Source: Dactylosporangium sp040605635 (GTDB lineage: Bacteria > Actinomycetota > Actinomycetes > Mycobacteriales > Micromonosporaceae). Taken from it: a stretch of 64,000 nt of DNA. The stretch lies in contig NZ_JBEXDG010000004.1 in the NCBI RefSeq assembly GCF_040605635.1, forward strand, positions 256,394 to 320,393, given 5' to 3'. Within the stretch, counting starts at the first letter, position 1. Every line of letters starts with the position of its first letter. Made by a program: the position numbers and the translations under genes. This document shows positions 32,425 to 39,700 of the stretch, in pieces. The notes under the pieces were generated by a model, which searched no databases, was not told the origin of the DNA, and saw only the letters and a list, made by a program, of their open reading frames with translations.

Positions 32425-33681
32425 ATGCTGCTGGTGCCCGAGATCGACCTCACCGACCCCGAGCTGCCGCACGACCCCGCCGCCGTCTACGGGCGGGCCC
32501 GCGAGCGTGCGCCCGTCGCCAGGCTCCTCGCGCCCGGTTTCGGTCCGATGTGGGCGGTGACCAGGCACGCCGAGGCGAGGTCGATGCTCTCCGACGCGCG
32601 GTTCGCCAACGGCGCCGCCAGCTATCAGCGCCCCGACGTGCCTGAGCACTGCCGCCGGTTCATGCGGACCATGCAGGAAATGGACGGCCCCGAGCATCAA
32701 CGGCTGCGCCGGCTCAGCGCGCCAGGATTCACCGCCCGGCGCGCGGCGGCCTTCCGCCCGGCGGTCGAGCGGATCGTCGGCCGGCTGCTCGACGGGGTCG
32801 CCGATCGCCTGCTCGACGGCCCGGTCGACCTGCTCGAGGCGTTCGCGGGACCGCTGCCGATGGAGGTCATCTGCGAGCTCGTCGGGGTTCCGGACGCCGA
32901 CCGCCCCGCGTGGCTGGTGCACGGGCGTGCGGTCGCGGCCGGCAACGGACCGGCGTTCATGGCGGCCGTCCCGGCGATCATCGACGGCGCGCGGGCCGCA
33001 GCACCGCACGTCGCGGGCATGTTCGGCGACGGCCTCACCGAGGAGGAGCTGATCACCCTCGTCTGGCACCTGGTCCTCGCCGGGCAGACCCCCGTCAACC
33101 TCATCGCGAATGCCGTCGCGACGCTCCTGGAAGACCCCGCCCGCGCCGAGCTCCTGCGCGCCGAGCCGGATCTGCTGCCCGGCGCGGTGGAGGAGCTGAC
33201 GCGATGGTGCGGTCCTCAGCTGCTGACGATTCCGCGGTATGTGCGGCACCCCACCGACCTCGCGGGCGTCACCGTAGGGCCCGGGGAGCCGGTGACGGCC
33301 GCGCTCGTCGCGGTCAACCGGGATCCGCGGGTGTTTCCCGATCCTGAGCGGCTCGACCTGCGTTCGACCGCTGCGGGGGCGCATCTCGGCTATGCGCACG
33401 GCCCGCACTTCTGCCTCGGTGCGCCCCTGGCGAGGGTGCAGACGGAGGTGGCGATCGGGGCGCTGCTGGCGCGGTTCCCGGATCTCGCGTTGAGCGACGC
33501 GCCGGAGCTGGCCGGGGTCGCGGCCCGCCGGGTGCCGGACCCGGGGACGTGGCGGCTGGCCGCGCTGCCGGTTGTCGCGTCGGTGCTGTCGTGTGCCGCC
33601 GCTCCGCTGCCGGGCCTCGTCGCCGGGAAGGACGGCGCGGCCGTGCCGGCCGTCGCCGGGAATGACCCGGGTCGTCCATGA
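32425..33681 (+). CDS. Cytochrome P450
   Basis: 418 residues, soluble bacterial class. Heme loop GYAHGPHFCLGAPLAR (axial Cys), ExxR in the K helix (EELTR), and the I helix at WHLVLAGQTPVNL. The heme signature has Tyr in place of the usual first Phe, and the I-helix AGxDT is AGQTP, lacking the acidic residue used for proton delivery, a change known from P450s with unusual oxidants or peroxide chemistry. The substrate is unknown. No ferredoxin is adjacent. The last ~35 residues after PVVASV are low-complexity. The stop lies within a 12-bp tandem duplication (GGTCGTCCATGA, 33670-33693). Confidence 0.92.
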   Translation: MLLVPEIDLTDPELPHDPAAVYGRARERAPVARLLAPGFGPMWAVTRHAEARSMLSDARFANGAASYQRPDVPEHCRRFMRTMQEMDGPEHQRLRRLSAPGFTARRAAAFRPAVERIVGRLLDGVADRLLDGPVDLLEAFAGPLPMEVICELVGVPDADRPAWLVHGRAVAAGNGPAFMAAVPAIIDGARAAAPHVAGMFGDGLTEEELITLVWHLVLAGQTPVNLIANAVATLLEDPARAELLRAEPDLLPGAVEELTRWCGPQLLTIPRYVRHPTDLAGVTVGPGEPVTAALVAVNRDPRVFPDPERLDLRSTAAGAHLGYAHGPHFCLGAPLARVQTEVAIGALLARFPDLALSDAPELAGVAARRVPDPGTWRLAALPVVASVLSCAAAPLPGLVAGKDGAAVPAVAGNDPGRP

Positions 33682-33883
33682 GGTCGTCCATGAGGAGGAC
33701 GTTCCGCACCGCGGAGCCCGGACAGCGCGACGGCGAGGCCTGAAACCGGATGACCGCCCGGTCATCGCGAGATCCGAATCCCTCGAAGCCCCATGACAGT
33801 GTCGACGACGACCGCGTCGGCGGGTGGCGTGCAGGGACGCGCTGAGCCGCGTCGGGCTGGTCGGTGTCCCGTAAGGTCAGCCC

Positions 33884-35398
33884 ATGGGCAACGCCACTTT
33901 CACACCCCGGAAGGCGGTGGGGCTGCGCTCGGAGCGCGGACCCGTCCTCGCGTCGGTGATGCTGACGACCGCGCTCGTCGCGCTGGACAGCACGATCATC
34001 GCGACCGCGGTGCCGTCGGTGGTCCGCGACCTCGGCGGCTTCTCGCACTTCCCGTGGCTGTTCTCCGTGTATCTGCTGACCCAGGCGGTGACGACACCGC
34101 TGTATGGCAAGCTCGCCGACGTCTTCGGCCGGCGGCCGGTGATGTTCGCCGGGATCGCCGCGTTCCTGCTCGGGTCGGTGCTGTGCGGGTTCGCGTGGAA
34201 CATGGTGACACTGATCGTGTTCCGGGCCGTGCAGGGCATCGGCGCCGGTGCGATCCAGCCGATGAACATGACGATCATCGGAGACCTGTACACGGTCGAG
34301 GAACGCGCCAGGGTGCAGGGTTACGTCGCCGGGGTGTGGGGCGTGTCGTCGGTGATCGGGCCGACGCTCGGCGGCGTGTTCGCCGACTACTTGTCGTGGC
34401 GGTGGATCTTCTTCGTCAACGTCCCGCTGTGCGTCCTCGCCGCGTGGATGCTCGCCCGCAACCTGAAGGAGAAGATCGAGCGGCGCGAGCACCGCGTCGA
34501 CTACCTCGGCGCGACGCTGCTCGTCACCGGCTGCAGCCTGCTGATCCTCGGCACCCTCGAAGGCGGCACCACCTGGGCGTGGACGTCGGCGCCGAGCATC
34601 GCCGTCTTCGCCGCCGGCACGGTGCTGATGGTCGCGTTCTGGTTCGTGGAGCGCCGCGCCGCCGAGCCGGTCCTGCCGCTGTGGGTGTTCCGGCACCGGG
34701 TGCTCGTCGGCGGCAACCTCGTCGCGCTCACCGTCGGTGCGCTGCTCATCGGGCTCACGTCCTTCGTGCCGAGCTTCGCCCAGGGTGTCCTGGGTGCGAG
34801 CGCCGTCGTCGCCGGGTTCGTCGTCGCCGCGATGTCGCTGGGCTGGCCGATCGCCGCGACCCTGTCCGGCCGCGTCTACCTGCGTCTCGGCTTCCGTGAC
34901 ACGTCCCTGGCGGGCAGCGTGGCCGTCATCGCCGGCGCCGTCATGTGCGCCGTGCTCGGCCGGCACACCGGTATCCCCATGGTCGCGGTCGCGTGCTTCG
35001 TCGTCGGGATCGGGCTCGGGTTCGTGTCGAGCCCGAGCCTCGTCGCCGTGCAGTCGGTCGTCGGCTGGGACCGCCGCGGCGTGGTCACCGGCACCAACAT
35101 GTTCTTCCGGTCGATCGGCAGCGCGGTCGGCGCCGCCGTCTTCGGCGCGATCGCCAACACGACCCTGGACCGGCGGTTCGCGGCCGCGCCGCCCGGGATG
35201 CGGGAGCAACTCGGTGAAGGCGCCGACGCGACCGACGTGGTGCTCAAGGCGAAGGACACCCCGCCGGCCGTCCTCGACTACGCGCGCGACAGCCTGTATG
35301 CGGCCACGCACCATGTGTTCATCGCTGTGGCCTGCGTCGCGGTCCTCTGCGTCGGCGCGCTGCTGCTCATGCCGCGCCGCACCGATCCGCTGCCGTGA
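33884..35398 (+). CDS. MFS drug:H+ antiporter of the DHA2 (14-TM, EmrB/QacA) family
   Basis: 504 residues with about 14 membrane helices. The start ATG 33884 has AAGG upstream. Motif D1 LDSTIIATAVPSV in helix 1 is diagnostic of DHA2 exporters; motif A GKLADVFGRRPV links helices 2 and 3; motif C GVSSVIGPTLGGVFAD in helix 5 marks an antiporter. Such proteins expel lipophilic drugs or secondary metabolites by proton exchange. It lies 202 bases after the P450 gene on the same strand and may export a product or toxic substrate, but no regulator is directly adjacent. Confidence 0.93.
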   Translation: MGNATFTPRKAVGLRSERGPVLASVMLTTALVALDSTIIATAVPSVVRDLGGFSHFPWLFSVYLLTQAVTTPLYGKLADVFGRRPVMFAGIAAFLLGSVLCGFAWNMVTLIVFRAVQGIGAGAIQPMNMTIIGDLYTVEERARVQGYVAGVWGVSSVIGPTLGGVFADYLSWRWIFFVNVPLCVLAAWMLARNLKEKIERREHRVDYLGATLLVTGCSLLILGTLEGGTTWAWTSAPSIAVFAAGTVLMVAFWFVERRAAEPVLPLWVFRHRVLVGGNLVALTVGALLIGLTSFVPSFAQGVLGASAVVAGFVVAAMSLGWPIAATLSGRVYLRLGFRDTSLAGSVAVIAGAVMCAVLGRHTGIPMVAVACFVVGIGLGFVSSPSLVAVQSVVGWDRRGVVTGTNMFFRSIGSAVGAAVFGAIANTTLDRRFAAAPPGMREQLGEGADATDVVLKAKDTPPAVLDYARDSLYAATHHVFIAVACVAVLCVGALLLMPRRTDPLP

Positions 35399-35451
35399 TC
35401 CGACACACTGGAGATCCATTTCATATCACCTCGGTGGGTAGGATCGCCGCC

Positions 35452-36321
35452 ATGCGCTCAAGGACCCTTCTCGTCGCCGCCGGGCTCACGGCGGCGCTCG
35501 CCACCGCTGGTTGCGCCCCGGCCGACGACGACACCACCGCGACCCCGGCCGTCTCGAGCGGCTCCGCCGCGTGCGACCAGGCGAACCTCAAGACGGTCGC
35601 CGCGGGCAAGCTCACGATCGCCACCGACGAGCCCGTCTACGAGCCGTGGTTCAAGGACAACAAACCCGAGTCCGGCGAGGGCTTCGAGTCCGCCGTCGCC
35701 TACGCCGTCGCCACCAAGCTCGGCTACAGCAAGGACCAGGTCGTCTGGACCCGGGTCACGTTCAACAACGCGATCGCGCCCGGCAAGAAGACGTTCGACT
35801 TCGACGTCAACGAGTTCTCCATCACCGACGAGCGCAAGCAGGCCGTCGACTTCTCCGCCCCGTATTACGACGTCACGCAGACGGTCATCGCGCTGAAGAC
35901 GTCGAAGATCGCCGGTGCGAAGAGTGTCGCCGACCTCAAGGGCGCGAAGCTCGGCGCGCAGGTCGGCACGACCAGTTACCGCTCGATCACCGAGGTGGTC
36001 AAGCCGACGGCGCAGCCGCAGGTGTACAACAACAACGACGACGCCAAGAAGGCCCTGCAGAACGGGCAGATCGACGGGCTCGTCGTGGACCTGCCGACCG
36101 CGTTCTACATCACCGGCGCCGAGATCACCGACGCGCAGATCGTCGGGCAGCTGCCGCAGCCGTCCGGCACCCCGGAGCAGTTCGGTCTCGTGCTGGACAA
36201 GGGATCCTCGCTGACCACCTGCGTCAGCCAGGCCGTCGACACGCTGCGCACCGACGGTACCTTCAAGACGCTCACGGACAAGTGGCTGTCGTCCGTGCAG
36301 GGCGCACCGACGCTCACCTGA
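35452..36321 (+). CDS. Polar amino acid ABC transporter, substrate-binding lipoprotein
   Basis: 289 residues from ATG 35452. Lipobox ATAGC (Cys ~22), then a Thr/Asp-rich tether and a periplasmic-binding-protein fold of the SBP_bac_3 family: LTIATDEPVYEPWF, GFESAVAYAVATKLGY, FDFDVNEFSITDERKQAVDFS, VGTTSYRSI and LVVDLPTAFYI. The Asp/Arg pair in ITDERKQ normally binds the amino-acid carboxylate and amine. First gene of an operon; its stop overlaps the permease start (TGATG). Confidence 0.92.
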   Translation: MRSRTLLVAAGLTAALATAGCAPADDDTTATPAVSSGSAACDQANLKTVAAGKLTIATDEPVYEPWFKDNKPESGEGFESAVAYAVATKLGYSKDQVVWTRVTFNNAIAPGKKTFDFDVNEFSITDERKQAVDFSAPYYDVTQTVIALKTSKIAGAKSVADLKGAKLGAQVGTTSYRSITEVVKPTAQPQVYNNNDDAKKALQNGQIDGLVVDLPTAFYITGAEITDAQIVGQLPQPSGTPEQFGLVLDKGSSLTTCVSQAVDTLRTDGTFKTLTDKWLSSVQGAPTLT

Positions 36322-37166
36322 TGACGTTCAAACCCAGCCCGTTACAACTGGAACGCGACGCGTACCGCCGCCGGCAGACGATCCTGTCGGTGGCGGTCGC
36401 GGCCGGGTCCACGCTCGTCGTCGGGGTCCTGCTCTACGCGGCCGTCACCGGCGCGCCCGGCTGGGACCGCTTCCGGGCCAGCTTCCTGTCCTGGGACGTG
36501 GCCCGCGACTCGCTGCCGGCGGTGCTGCGCGGCCTCTGGCTCAACGTGCGGCTGCTCGTCGTCTGTGCCGTCGCCGCGGTGCTGCTCGGCCTCGGCATCG
36601 CCACGCTGCGCACCATCCGGCCGGCGGTGTTCTTCCCGCTGCGGGCGCTGGCGGCCGGCTACACGTACACCTTCCGCGGCCTGCCGCTGATCGTGACCCT
36701 GTACCTGTTCGCGTTCGGCGTGCCGGGGCTGCGCCTGAGCGGCACCCCGTCGGTGCTGGTGCTCGGCGGGATCGCGATCACGCTCACCTACGCCGGCTAC
36801 ATCGCCGAGGTGTTCCGCGCCGGCATCGAGTCCGTCCACCCGTCGCAGCGGGCCGCCGCGCGGTCGCTGGGTCTCACGTACCGGCAGACGATGCGCCACG
36901 TGGTCCTGCCGCAGGCGGTCCGGCGGGTCACGCCGCCGCTGCTCAACGACCTGGTCGCGATGCAGAAGGACGTCGGGCTCATCTCCCTCGCCGGGCCGAT
37001 CGACGCGATCCGGGCCGCGCAGATCGAGACCGCCGGGTCCTACAACTACACCCCGTACGTCGTCGCAGGGGTCCTGTTCGTGCTGCTGGCGATCCCCGTC
37101 GTCGCCGTCACCGACTGGGTCACGCTGCGCGCCGCCCGCCGCCAGTCAGGAGACAACCGGCTGTGA
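36321..37166 (+). CDS. Amino acid ABC transporter permease (HisMQ type)
   Basis: 281 residues. An N-terminal membrane helix (~22-45) is followed by a loop and the BPD_transp_1 core (about 70-270) with the GLWLNVRLLVVCAVAAVLLG entry helix. The EAA cytoplasmic loop that docks on the ATPase is EVFRAGIESVHPSQRAAARSLG. The start overlaps the lipoprotein stop, and its own stop overlaps the ATPase start (GTGA), so the three proteins are made together. Likely forms a homodimer. Confidence 0.93.
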   Translation: MTFKPSPLQLERDAYRRRQTILSVAVAAGSTLVVGVLLYAAVTGAPGWDRFRASFLSWDVARDSLPAVLRGLWLNVRLLVVCAVAAVLLGLGIATLRTIRPAVFFPLRALAAGYTYTFRGLPLIVTLYLFAFGVPGLRLSGTPSVLVLGGIAITLTYAGYIAEVFRAGIESVHPSQRAAARSLGLTYRQTMRHVVLPQAVRRVTPPLLNDLVAMQKDVGLISLAGPIDAIRAAQIETAGSYNYTPYVVAGVLFVLLAIPVVAVTDWVTLRAARRQSGDNRL

Positions 37167-37906
37167 CCGTGCTGCGCCTCGACGGCGTGTACAAACTGTT
37201 CAACGGCCATCCGGTGCTGCGTGGCGTCTCCCTCGACGTCGACGAGCACGAGGTCGTCGCCCTCATCGGCGCGTCCGGCTCCGGCAAGTCGACGCTGCTG
37301 CGCTGCGTCAACCTCCTCGAGCAGGTCGACGACGGCACCATCCACCTCGACGGCGAGGACATCACCGACCCGCGCGCCGACCCCGACAAGGTCCGCCGCC
37401 GCATCGGCATCGTCTTCCAGGCGTTCAACCTCTTCCCGCACCTGAGTGTCCTGGACAACGTCACCCTCGCCCCGCGGCACGTGCACAGACTGCCGGCCTC
37501 GCAGGCCCGGGCGAAGGCGTTGGCGTTGCTGGACCGGGTCGGGCTCGCCGACAAGGCCGCCGCCTACCCCGACCGGCTCTCCGGCGGGCAGCAGCAGCGG
37601 GTCGCGATCGTGCGGGCCCTCGTCAACGAGCCGCGGCTGCTGCTGCTCGACGAGGTCACCTCCGCGCTGGACCCGGAACTCGTCGGTGAGGTCCTCGCCC
37701 TCATCCGCGACCTGAAGGGCGACGGCGTCACGATGATCCTCGCGACGCACGAGATGAGCTTCGCCCGGCAGGTCGCCGACCGGGTCTGCTTCCTCGACGG
37801 CGGCCTGATCGTCGAGCAGGGCCCGCCGGAGCAGGTGTTCGGCGACCCGCGCGAGCCCCGCACCCGGCAGTTCCTGCACCGCATCACCGAGGCCGGCCGG
37901 CTGTGA
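37163..37906 (+). CDS. Amino acid ABC transporter ATP-binding protein (GlnQ type)
   Basis: 247 residues from GTG 37163. Walker A GASGSGKST, Q-loop VFQAFNLFPHLSVLDN, signature LSGGQQQR, Walker B LLLLDEVTSALDPE and H-loop ATHEMSFAR match polar-amino-acid importers closely. Last gene of the SBP-permease-ATPase operon. The specific amino acid is not evident. Confidence 0.94.
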   Translation: MTVLRLDGVYKLFNGHPVLRGVSLDVDEHEVVALIGASGSGKSTLLRCVNLLEQVDDGTIHLDGEDITDPRADPDKVRRRIGIVFQAFNLFPHLSVLDNVTLAPRHVHRLPASQARAKALALLDRVGLADKAAAYPDRLSGGQQQRVAIVRALVNEPRLLLLDEVTSALDPELVGEVLALIRDLKGDGVTMILATHEMSFARQVADRVCFLDGGLIVEQGPPEQVFGDPREPRTRQFLHRITEAGRL

Positions 37907-37959
37907 CGCCACCGCGATATTCGGATGCCGTGCGGGGTCCTGTGGGCTACGGTGCGGCG

Positions 37960-38067
37960 ATGACCATGACGCATGCACTCCTCGCGGCGGCGGCGATGTC
38001 GGCCGTGCCGGCCATGCGCCTGCGCGCCCGGCGTCGCGCCCTGGTCCGCCGGCTGACGCCGCTGTAG
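37960..38067 (+). CDS. Candidate erm leader peptide (35 or 17 residues) with MRLR motif
   Basis: ATG 37960 opens a 35-codon frame (begins MTMTHALLAAAAMS); an internal in-frame ATG at 38014 gives a 17-residue peptide beginning MRLRARRRALV. The MRLR run is the macrolide/ketolide stalling motif known from the ErmDL leader (MTHSMRLR). The frame ends 117 bases before the erm start, with several inverted repeats in between. Ribosome sites are weak, so expression is unproven. Confidence 0.45.
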   Translation: MTMTHALLAAAAMSAVPAMRLRARRRALVRRLTPL

Positions 38068-38169
38068 AAGCCGTAGTCGCGCGCCAGGGCCCTCCGAGTC
38101 CATCTTCGGAAACGGACGGGCCGCGATGCCGCCTGTCCGTGTTTCGCCACCCCTGGAACAGGGGCGGCA
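38038..38169 (+). promoter_or_regulatory. Possible translational attenuator of erm: set of inverted repeats
   Basis: Arms GCCCTGG (38038-38044, inside the leader peptide frame) and CCAGGGC (38084-38090); TCCGA (38093-38097) and TCGGA (38106-38110); CCCCTG-gaa-CAGGGG (38150-38164); and TGCCGCC (38127-38133) with GGCGGCA (38163-38169), which competes with the previous hairpin. The last structures lie just ahead of the erm start at 38185. Competing stems plus a stalling peptide are the layout of known erm attenuators. Confidence 0.45.
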
Positions 38170-38184
38170 GACGGGACCACGGTC

Positions 38185-38952
38185 ATGGCGCCATCATCCA
38201 GCAGCAGAAGCCGTCGCGTGTACGGCCAGAATCTCCTCACCGCACCCGGTGCCGTCCGGCGGCTGGTCGACGCCGCCGGGATCGGCCCCGGTGACGTCGT
38301 CGTCGAGGTCGGCGCCGGGCGCGGGCACCTCACCGCCGCGCTGGCCGGCCGGTGCCGGCGGGTCATCGCCTACGAGGTCGACCCGGTGCTCGCCGCGGCG
38401 CTGCCCGCCCGCGACGGCGTCACCGTCCGGGTCACGGACTTCCTCGCGGCGCGGCCGCCGGCGGAGCCGTTCACCGTCGTCGGCAACATCCCGTACGCGC
38501 TGACGTCCGCCGTCGTCGACTGGTGCCTGCACGCGCCGGGGCTGACCGGGGCGACGCTGCTGACCCAGCTCGAATACGCCCGCAAACGCACCGGCGACTA
38601 CGGCCGCTGGAGCCGTCTCACGATCGCGACCTGGCCGCGGTGGCAGTGGGAGCTCGCCGGGCGGGTGCCGCGGGAGGCGTTCCGGCCGGTGCCCCGCGTC
38701 GACGGCGGCATTCTGCGGCTGACCCGCCGGCCCCGGCCGCTCGCCCCGCCGGGGGGCTATGCGGCGTTCGTGGAGCTCGGGTTCAGCGGTGTCGGCGGCT
38801 CACTGCACGCGTCGCTGTGCCGCCGGTACGACCAGCGCCGCGTCGCGGCCGCGTTCCGGGCGTTGCGGCTCGAACACGGCACCCCTGTCGGACTGGTCTG
38901 GCCCGAGCAGTGGCTGACCCTGTTCCGCCTGCTGCACGCGAGGTCACGCTGA
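38185..38952 (+). CDS. erm: 23S rRNA adenine-N6 methyltransferase, Erm family (MLS resistance)
   Basis: 255 residues. YGQNLLTAPGAVRRLVDAA at the N-terminus, SAM motif I VVVEVGAGRGHLTAALA, the acidic motif II YEVDP, and the catalytic motif IV VVGNIPYALTS. NIPY (rather than NLPY of KsgA) and the short C-terminal domain place it with Erm enzymes, which methylate A2058 of 23S rRNA and give resistance to macrolides, lincosamides and streptogramin B. It could also be a divergent KsgA/Erm-like enzyme, since many actinomycetes carry cryptic copies. Preceded by a leader region with a possible stalling peptide. Ends 2 bases from the converging fluC gene. Confidence 0.85.
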   Translation: MAPSSSSRSRRVYGQNLLTAPGAVRRLVDAAGIGPGDVVVEVGAGRGHLTAALAGRCRRVIAYEVDPVLAAALPARDGVTVRVTDFLAARPPAEPFTVVGNIPYALTSAVVDWCLHAPGLTGATLLTQLEYARKRTGDYGRWSRLTIATWPRWQWELAGRVPREAFRPVPRVDGGILRLTRRPRPLAPPGGYAAFVELGFSGVGGSLHASLCRRYDQRRVAAAFRALRLEHGTPVGLVWPEQWLTLFRLLHARSR

Positions 38953-38954
38953 GC

Positions 38955-39305
38955 TCATGACGCTGAACTCATGACATAGCCGACCGTGGCGGCGGCCAGG
39001 CCCAGCACCAGGCTCGCCGCCACGTAGGCGGCCGCGCGCCGGGCCCGGCCCTCCTCGACGAGGCGCAGCGTTTCCAGGCTGAACGTGCTGTAGGTCGTCA
39101 GCGCGCCGCAGAACCCGGTGCCCACCAACGTCTTCACGGTGACGGGCAGCGCGTCGCCGGCGCCGATCAGCGCGCCCAGCAGCGCGCTGCCGAAGACGTT
39201 GACCAGGAGGGTCCCCAGCGGCGAGCGGCCCTTCAGCGCCCGTTCGGTGAGATACCGCGCGGGCGCCCCGACCGCGCCGCCGAGCAGCACCAGCAGCAGG
39301 GTCAT
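38955..39305 (-). CDS. crcB: Fluoride channel FluC/CrcB, second subunit
   Basis: 116 residues, four membrane helices. GGAVGAPARYLTERAL, the central TLLVNVFGSALLGAL (the Asn lining the pore) and GFCGALTTYSTFSLET are family signatures. Its ATG overlaps the stop of the other copy by four bases. Paired genes of this kind encode the two halves of the antiparallel dual-topology Fluc dimer that removes cytoplasmic fluoride. Confidence 0.93.
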   Translation of the reverse strand: MTLLLVLLGGAVGAPARYLTERALKGRSPLGTLLVNVFGSALLGALIGAGDALPVTVKTLVGTGFCGALTTYSTFSLETLRLVEEGRARRAAAYVAASLVLGLAAATVGYVMSSAS

Positions 39306-39691
39306 CGCGCCCGCACCCGCCGCGCCGACCAGACCCCCAGCGACACGGCCGCCAGGGCGGTGATCAGGGTGCCGGCGACGTACGCGGCCGCGGTCCACAC
39401 CGCACCCCGCGAGACGAGGACGACCGTGTCGACCGTATACGTGGAGAACGTCGTGAACCCGCCCAGCACGCCGACCCCGAGCAGCGGCCGCAGCAGCGGA
39501 TGCCGCCCCTCGACGACGACCGAGAGGACCCCGATGAGCAGGCACCCGAGCGCGTTGACGGCCAGGGTCGCCCACGGCACACCCGTGCCGGCGTCGTGCG
39601 GCAGCAGCAGCGCCACCCCGTAACGGGCGGCGCTGCCCGCGGACCCGCCGACGGCGACCGCGGTGAGGACACCGGCGGAATGATCACGCAC
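39302..39691 (-). CDS. crcB: Fluoride channel FluC/CrcB, first subunit
   Basis: 129 residues from GTG 39691. GGSAGSAARYGVALLL, WATLAVNALGCLLIGVL and GVLGGFTTFSTYTVDT are the FluC signatures; four helices. It begins 10 bases after the 545-residue protein gene on the same strand and overlaps the second fluC gene. No fluoride riboswitch could be recognised upstream of the operon. Confidence 0.93.
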   Translation of the reverse strand: MRDHSAGVLTAVAVGGSAGSAARYGVALLLPHDAGTGVPWATLAVNALGCLLIGVLSVVVEGRHPLLRPLLGVGVLGGFTTFSTYTVDTVVLVSRGAVWTAAAYVAGTLITALAAVSLGVWSARRVRAR

Positions 39692-39700
39692 CCGCCAAGG

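Noticed and set aside
33678..33746. Mini-ORF overlapping the P450 stop by ATGA (MRSSMRRTF...)
   Set aside because: It arises from a 12-bp tandem duplication at the stop; 21 codons, no conservation evidence and no coupled gene after it.
38185..38952. Housekeeping KsgA (16S dimethyladenosine transferase) instead of Erm
   Set aside because: NIPY rather than NLPY, shorter C-terminal part, Erm-like QNLL...AVRR N-terminus and an attenuator-like leader favour Erm.
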